The notes beneath the pieces are model-generated. The model saw nothing but the letters and a program-made list of their open reading frames with translations, ran no database searches and had not been told where the DNA came from. A stretch of DNA of 64,000 bases from Ciona savignyi. Its lineage: Eukaryota; Chordata; Ascidiacea; Phlebobranchia; Cionidae. The translations under genes were made by a program, and so were the position numbers. The stretch lies in the NCBI GenBank assembly GCA_000149265.1, contig CH003362.1:29701-93700 (forward strand). Direction: 5' to 3'. This document shows, one piece after another, positions 61,501 to 64,000 of the stretch (its first letter is position 1; each line of letters begins with the position of its first letter).

Positions 61501-63813
61501 TTCATTAGGTAATCTTTTTTATTTGTTTTAAGTGTTAAATCAGTCACTATTGCACTTACATTCTACCAAATATGATTAAAATTGAAGAATCTGTTTAAGC
61601 GCTATCCCGTAAAAAGCTATTTTTTCAGAAAAAATACCGTTTTGGTTTTTAAGGTCTCAGGGGAATTTCCCTAAATTCATTACCCACAATTTTGATTTCT
61701 GCATATCTAGACCATGTTGTCTAACAAATGTCAAATTTTATTTGCGATTCCATTACTTCTTTTGGTAAATGTCGGGGTGAAATGGCATGCTTGTCACAAT
61801 CCTGATTTAGGAACAAAATCCTATTTTTTTGGGTATTTCCCAAGGGAATTTTTTATTTTCTTTAGGTGTTAAATAAGTGACTAATTACTTACATTTCAAA
61901 AAATCTGATTAAAATTGGAGCAGCTGTTCAAGCGGTATGCCCGAAAAAGCTAAAAAAAATTCCGTTTATGTTTTTAACATATCAAGGGAATTCCCCTGGA
62001 TTTATTACCCAAAATTTTAGTTTGTGCATATCTAGACCATGTGGTCTAACAAATGACGAAGTTTTATTGGAATTCCATTATCCCTTCTGTTAGATGTCGG
62101 AGCCACAATCCATGCCTGTCACAATCTTGCTTTAGAAACATATCTTCATTTTTAGGATATTTCCCTAGGTAAATATTTTGTTTCTTTTAATTGGTAACGC
62201 ATTGCCTAACACACTACTATTTTACCAATTTCCTTTGGCCTGTACACCAGATGTCGGAGCCACAAGCCATGCCTGTCAAGCGTTTGACAAAAAAAAAAAA
62301 AGAAAAAAAAAAAAAGAAAAAAAAAAACGGACAAAAACAATATGTGTCCCATTTTTTCAAATGGGACCCATAATTATAGGTTTTAATACAGAAAAATATC
62401 TTAATATTTTTTCGTTAATTTAAATATGAAATATTTATGTATACAGACATATTAAATATACATGAGCCATTGAAAAGATGTAAACTGACAATGAGATAAC
62501 ACAAGTTAAAAATGGATAAACCAATTTATATTCTACATATAACTCGCAAAACCCATTTTTCATTCATCAGAAATCATGATTCGCATTATCACAGGTTTTT
62601 TAATTTATCCTTTCACTCTGCAATTTCCTTTGGCCTGTACACCAGCTTTAATATCAGCATCAATGCTTCCTATAATCCTTCCCACCTTATGTCATACATG
62701 GCGAGCTGACTTGTTTCGTTTTGTGTGTAAATTCGGTGACCAGTCAACTGAACCCCTTACAACTGAACCCCTTACAACTGAGCCCCTACAACTGAGCCCC
62801 TACAACTGAACCCCTTTACAACTGAACCCCTTTAAACAGAACCCTTTTAACTGAAAAGAGGGTTCAGTTGTAAAGAGGTTCAATTGAAATGGGTTCAGTT
62901 GTAAAGGGGTTTAGTTTGAAGGGGTTCAGTTAAAAGCAGTTCAGTTGTAAGGGGCTTAATTGTAGTGGTTCAGTTGTAAAGGGTTCAGTTGTAAGGGTTC
63001 AGTTGTAAGGGTTCAGTTGTAAGGGGTTCAGTTGTAAGGGGTTCAGTTGTCATGGAACCGTAAATTCATTTGATTAAAGCGCTATCAAAAACTCGTTCTG
63101 GAATGCGGACCTAAGGAGTTTTCTGCTTGGAGCCACCACTCAGAGCATGTCTAATCAATCAGTTTAACTGTATGTATTGTACTGTCTTAGCTTGTAAACT
63201 AAGAATAAAGAAATCTTTTATAAAGGGTCGATGGCGAGTTATTGGAGTTTTGGCTTAGGACTGTTAGTTGCTTCAAATTTATGTACACTATCTTAATGTT
63301 GTTACGACACAAGTGGCTCTCTAAAAAAATAGGTAATAACCTGCTTGTTATGTTAGAAACCAGAAACGTTTGATTGAAATTATTACATAACCATTTTACA
63401 CTGCATAATAATATTTTAAGGTAGTTTGTGGCTAAAAAAACTTTAGCAGTTTTGCATTTTTCTACTTTATTTTATCCTACATATAGCTTACACCGCTAAT
63501 GGATACCTGGTTGAGAACTATAATGGAGTTATGGGGTTGTTCATCTAACAATTTAAATGGGTTTAAGCAGTAAAACACTACAAACGAATAGTGGACTAAT
63601 AAGCACCATGTAATGAGCCAAAACTAAATCTATTGAGCATTCGACGAGCATCACTTACATCATGCAGCTTTCCATTGGCAAAATTAAGCAGTTGGTTTGA
63701 TGAAAATACATTATTGGAATCTTCATTTCCATCATAGTTAATTGCCACTTGTCCAAATGGTAACAAGATTACCTTTTGTGGAGTGATGATAAAATTCTTT
63801 CGCTTCAATTCGG
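43531..63813 (-). CDS. KIND-FERM-PDZ scaffold protein (FRMPD2/PTPN13 family), 5' end outside the window
   Basis: Membrane/cytoskeleton scaffold by family. Minus-strand exons: 63659-63813 and 60050-60295 (KIND lobe: FIITPQKVILLPFG, MVYSLGLTLLWCAEYNLP); 59715-about 59785, 59053-59144, 58575-58768 (Ser-rich linker); 58240-58289 plus 58116-58228, 57650-57770 (FERM F1); 57310-57442 (QLRDDIVSERIVCSHDDAL, LQSEIGDY) and 47760-47963 (F2); 46954-47094 (GVGPHGLTIFDIKG), 46854-46894, 46182-46600 (F3 and linker); 45828-45940, 45313-45468, 44993-45112 (PDZ: FIVEIRKYRGSFGIKIS, GDRLLAINNVSLQGVTHEEA); possibly one near 44620-44740; 43799-43950; 43531-43594. Stop TGA 43531-43533. It has one PDZ and no tyrosine phosphatase domain, so FRMPD2-like fits better than PTPN13. 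Two joins are unsure: the start of exon 59715-59785 and an 11-nt break at 58229-58239. The KIND start lies beyond 63813. Confidence 0.85.
44377..44404. promoter_or_regulatory. Two CRE palindromes
   Basis: TGACGTCA occurs at 44377-44384 and again at 44397-44404, in an intron of the KIND-FERM-PDZ gene near its 3' end. It could be a CREB/ATF-bound element. Function is inferred from the motif only. Confidence 0.35.
48954..56760 (+). CDS. ZU5-domain protein, nested in an intron of the minus-strand FERM gene
   Basis: Not recognised as a named gene. Exons: 48954-49122, 49420-49685, 50308-50636, 50897 (or 50996)-51127, 54049-54326, 54479-54636, 54926-55036, 55297-55434, 55640-55786, 56050-56119, 56627-56760; GT-AG and in phase; about 640-676 residues. 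The N-terminus is Lys-rich (KSDKKKKKKVYYPES), followed by a Gln/Ser-rich region. Then a ZU5 domain: VIGKEGGRITCSGC, SVDIPKNAIEGK, SAVMAISPAVRIYPANAK, LLKPVTVKLP. The following exons resemble a UPA-like beta domain (LFAFKSMENRKNQFLSILI, NIEIFVQP). No death domain follows; it ends NKGLLNYATM. ZU5 domains occur in UNC5, ankyrin, PIDD1 and ZO-1, mostly in cytoskeletal or signalling scaffolds. If the acceptor at 50896 is used, two TGA codons lie in frame in that exon; an acceptor at 50995 avoids both. Confidence 0.75.
51616..52526. mobile_element. hAT-type MITE, family B
   Basis: 911 bp. Starts CAGGGATGTCCAACC and ends GGTTGGACATCCCTG, perfect inverted ends. The 8-bp target duplication GTCTAGAT flanks it (51608-51615 and 52527-52534). 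GCGGCC-rich subterminal motifs are typical of hAT elements. There is no transposase frame. It lies in the long intron of the ZU5 gene. Confidence 0.92.
52673..53796. mobile_element. hAT-type MITE, family C, intact copy
   Basis: 1124 bp. Starts TAGGGATGCACAATATAG and ends CTATATTGTGCATCCCTA (allowing small gaps), with the 8-bp target duplication GTTTCAGA (52665-52672 and 53797-53804). Subterminal ATTCGAATC repeats are present. The relic at 1466-2605 is the same family. The open frame at 53097-53291 inside it is not a known transposase. Confidence 0.9.
56817..56822 (+). terminator. Poly(A) signal AATAAA of the ZU5 gene
   Basis: AATAAA 57 bp after the stop at 56760, followed by GTGTGATGTG and a T run, a typical downstream element. 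Confidence 0.6.
56986..57179. mobile_element. hAT-type MITE, family D
   Basis: 194 bp. Starts CAGGGGTTCTTAACC and ends GGTTAAGAACCCCTG, perfect inverted ends. The 8-bp target duplication ATTTACAT flanks it (56978-56985 and 57180-57187). It is built of repeated TTTACCCC motifs. It lies between the ZU5 gene end and the F2 exon of the minus-strand gene. Confidence 0.92.
60328..60851 (-). repeat. Satellite monomers, inverted block
   Basis: About one and a half ~337-bp monomers of the element at 30407-32303 in reverse orientation, plus its lead segment. The complement of AGATGTCGAGGCGATATGG is at about 60385 and a second marker near 60725. It is joined head to head with the plus-oriented copy that starts at 60852. 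Confidence 0.7.
60852..62373 (+). mobile_element. Satellite-bearing repeat element, copy 2 (Helitron-like end)
   Basis: Same lead (ACTAGAGAGTGTCAACCACG) as copy 1. Diverged monomers follow, with markers near 61431, 61768, 62092 and 62250, then the A-rich tract, then the 3' hairpin: stem GTCCCATTT (62346-62354) with AAATGGGAC (62359-62367). Copies 1 and 2 both end in CCATAA after the hairpin and then diverge. It lies in the KIND-gene intron. Confidence 0.6.
62747..63052. repeat. Inverted minisatellite (palindromic array)
   Basis: Units of about 15 bp. The left half (62747-62850) reads ACAACTGAACCCCTT; the right half (about 62858-63052) reads the complement, GTTCAGTTGTAAGGG. The arms meet near 62852 and could fold into a long hairpin. 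Unit length varies by 1-2 bp. Near 62620-62644 the stretch TTTCCTTTGGCCTGTACACC repeats one at 62225-62249. Confidence 0.85.
63060..63658. other. Intron DNA with no recognised feature
   Basis: AT-rich sequence between the palindromic array and the KIND exon at 63659-63813 of the minus-strand gene. Nothing is recognised. Confidence 0.4.
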
Positions 63814-64000
63814 CTGTAATTATAATATAAATCAGTAAACAAGTTCTATAAATTTTATGCTTAAAAAAGTACATTTTTCTATAAACCCAACTTAATACCC
63901 ATTCAAACGTTAAGAGTATAATCTAACGTGAATGAGGAAAATGGTGCTGCAGAAGTTTGTTTTATGCAAACACAGGAGGCATCTTTTACATTTTCACAGC

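Noticed and set aside
62747-63052. CRISPR-like array
   Set aside because: Units are contiguous with no spacers, vary in length, switch orientation, and the genome is animal.

Overview
This window reads as animal nuclear DNA: AT-rich, with many short exons, long introns, GT-AG splice sites and vertebrate-like protein families. Compact genes, a tRNA-derived SINE with an ATCCT-type tail and the deuterostome gene set suggest an ascidian of the Ciona type. That placement is an inference from style and content, not proven. There is one assembly gap of 100 N (773-872).

Layout. 408-11121 (+): an endophilin-A gene (N-BAR plus SH3) with two alternative copies of one exon. 11122-17422: intergenic, rich in mobile DNA: SINE pieces, a fossil LTR element lying in one arm of an inverted repeat, and a PARN-like gene fragment between the arms. 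17423-19399 (+): TAF1A, a subunit of the RNA polymerase I factor SL1. Only 130 bp later, 19530-29039 (+): VIRMA (virilizer), the scaffold of the m6A writer complex. 29040-33806: intergenic, holding a satellite-bearing repeat element and a SINE. 33807-43010 (+): GFM2, the mitochondrial ribosome-recycling GTPase. 43531-63813 (-, continuing past the right edge): a KIND-FERM-PDZ scaffold of the FRMPD2/PTPN13 family. 48954-56760 (+): a ZU5-domain gene lying whole inside one intron of that scaffold, on the opposite strand.

Mobile DNA is diverse. Four hAT-type non-autonomous elements from three sequence families have 8-bp target duplications; a fourth family member is a fifth full element, and a relic copy is nested with a SINE inside a TA-flanked element. 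There are several SINE copies, and two copies of a satellite-bearing element that end in a hairpin whose stem differs by a compensatory pair.

The five main genes are mostly unrelated housekeeping or scaffold genes (endocytosis, rRNA transcription, mRNA methylation, mitochondrial translation, membrane scaffolding). The physical arrangements of note are the TAF1A-VIRMA spacing, which could be an operon, and the nested ZU5 gene. I see no bacterial-type system, CRISPR array or convincing RNA gene. All exon borders were placed by eye from homology, reading frame and splice signals.
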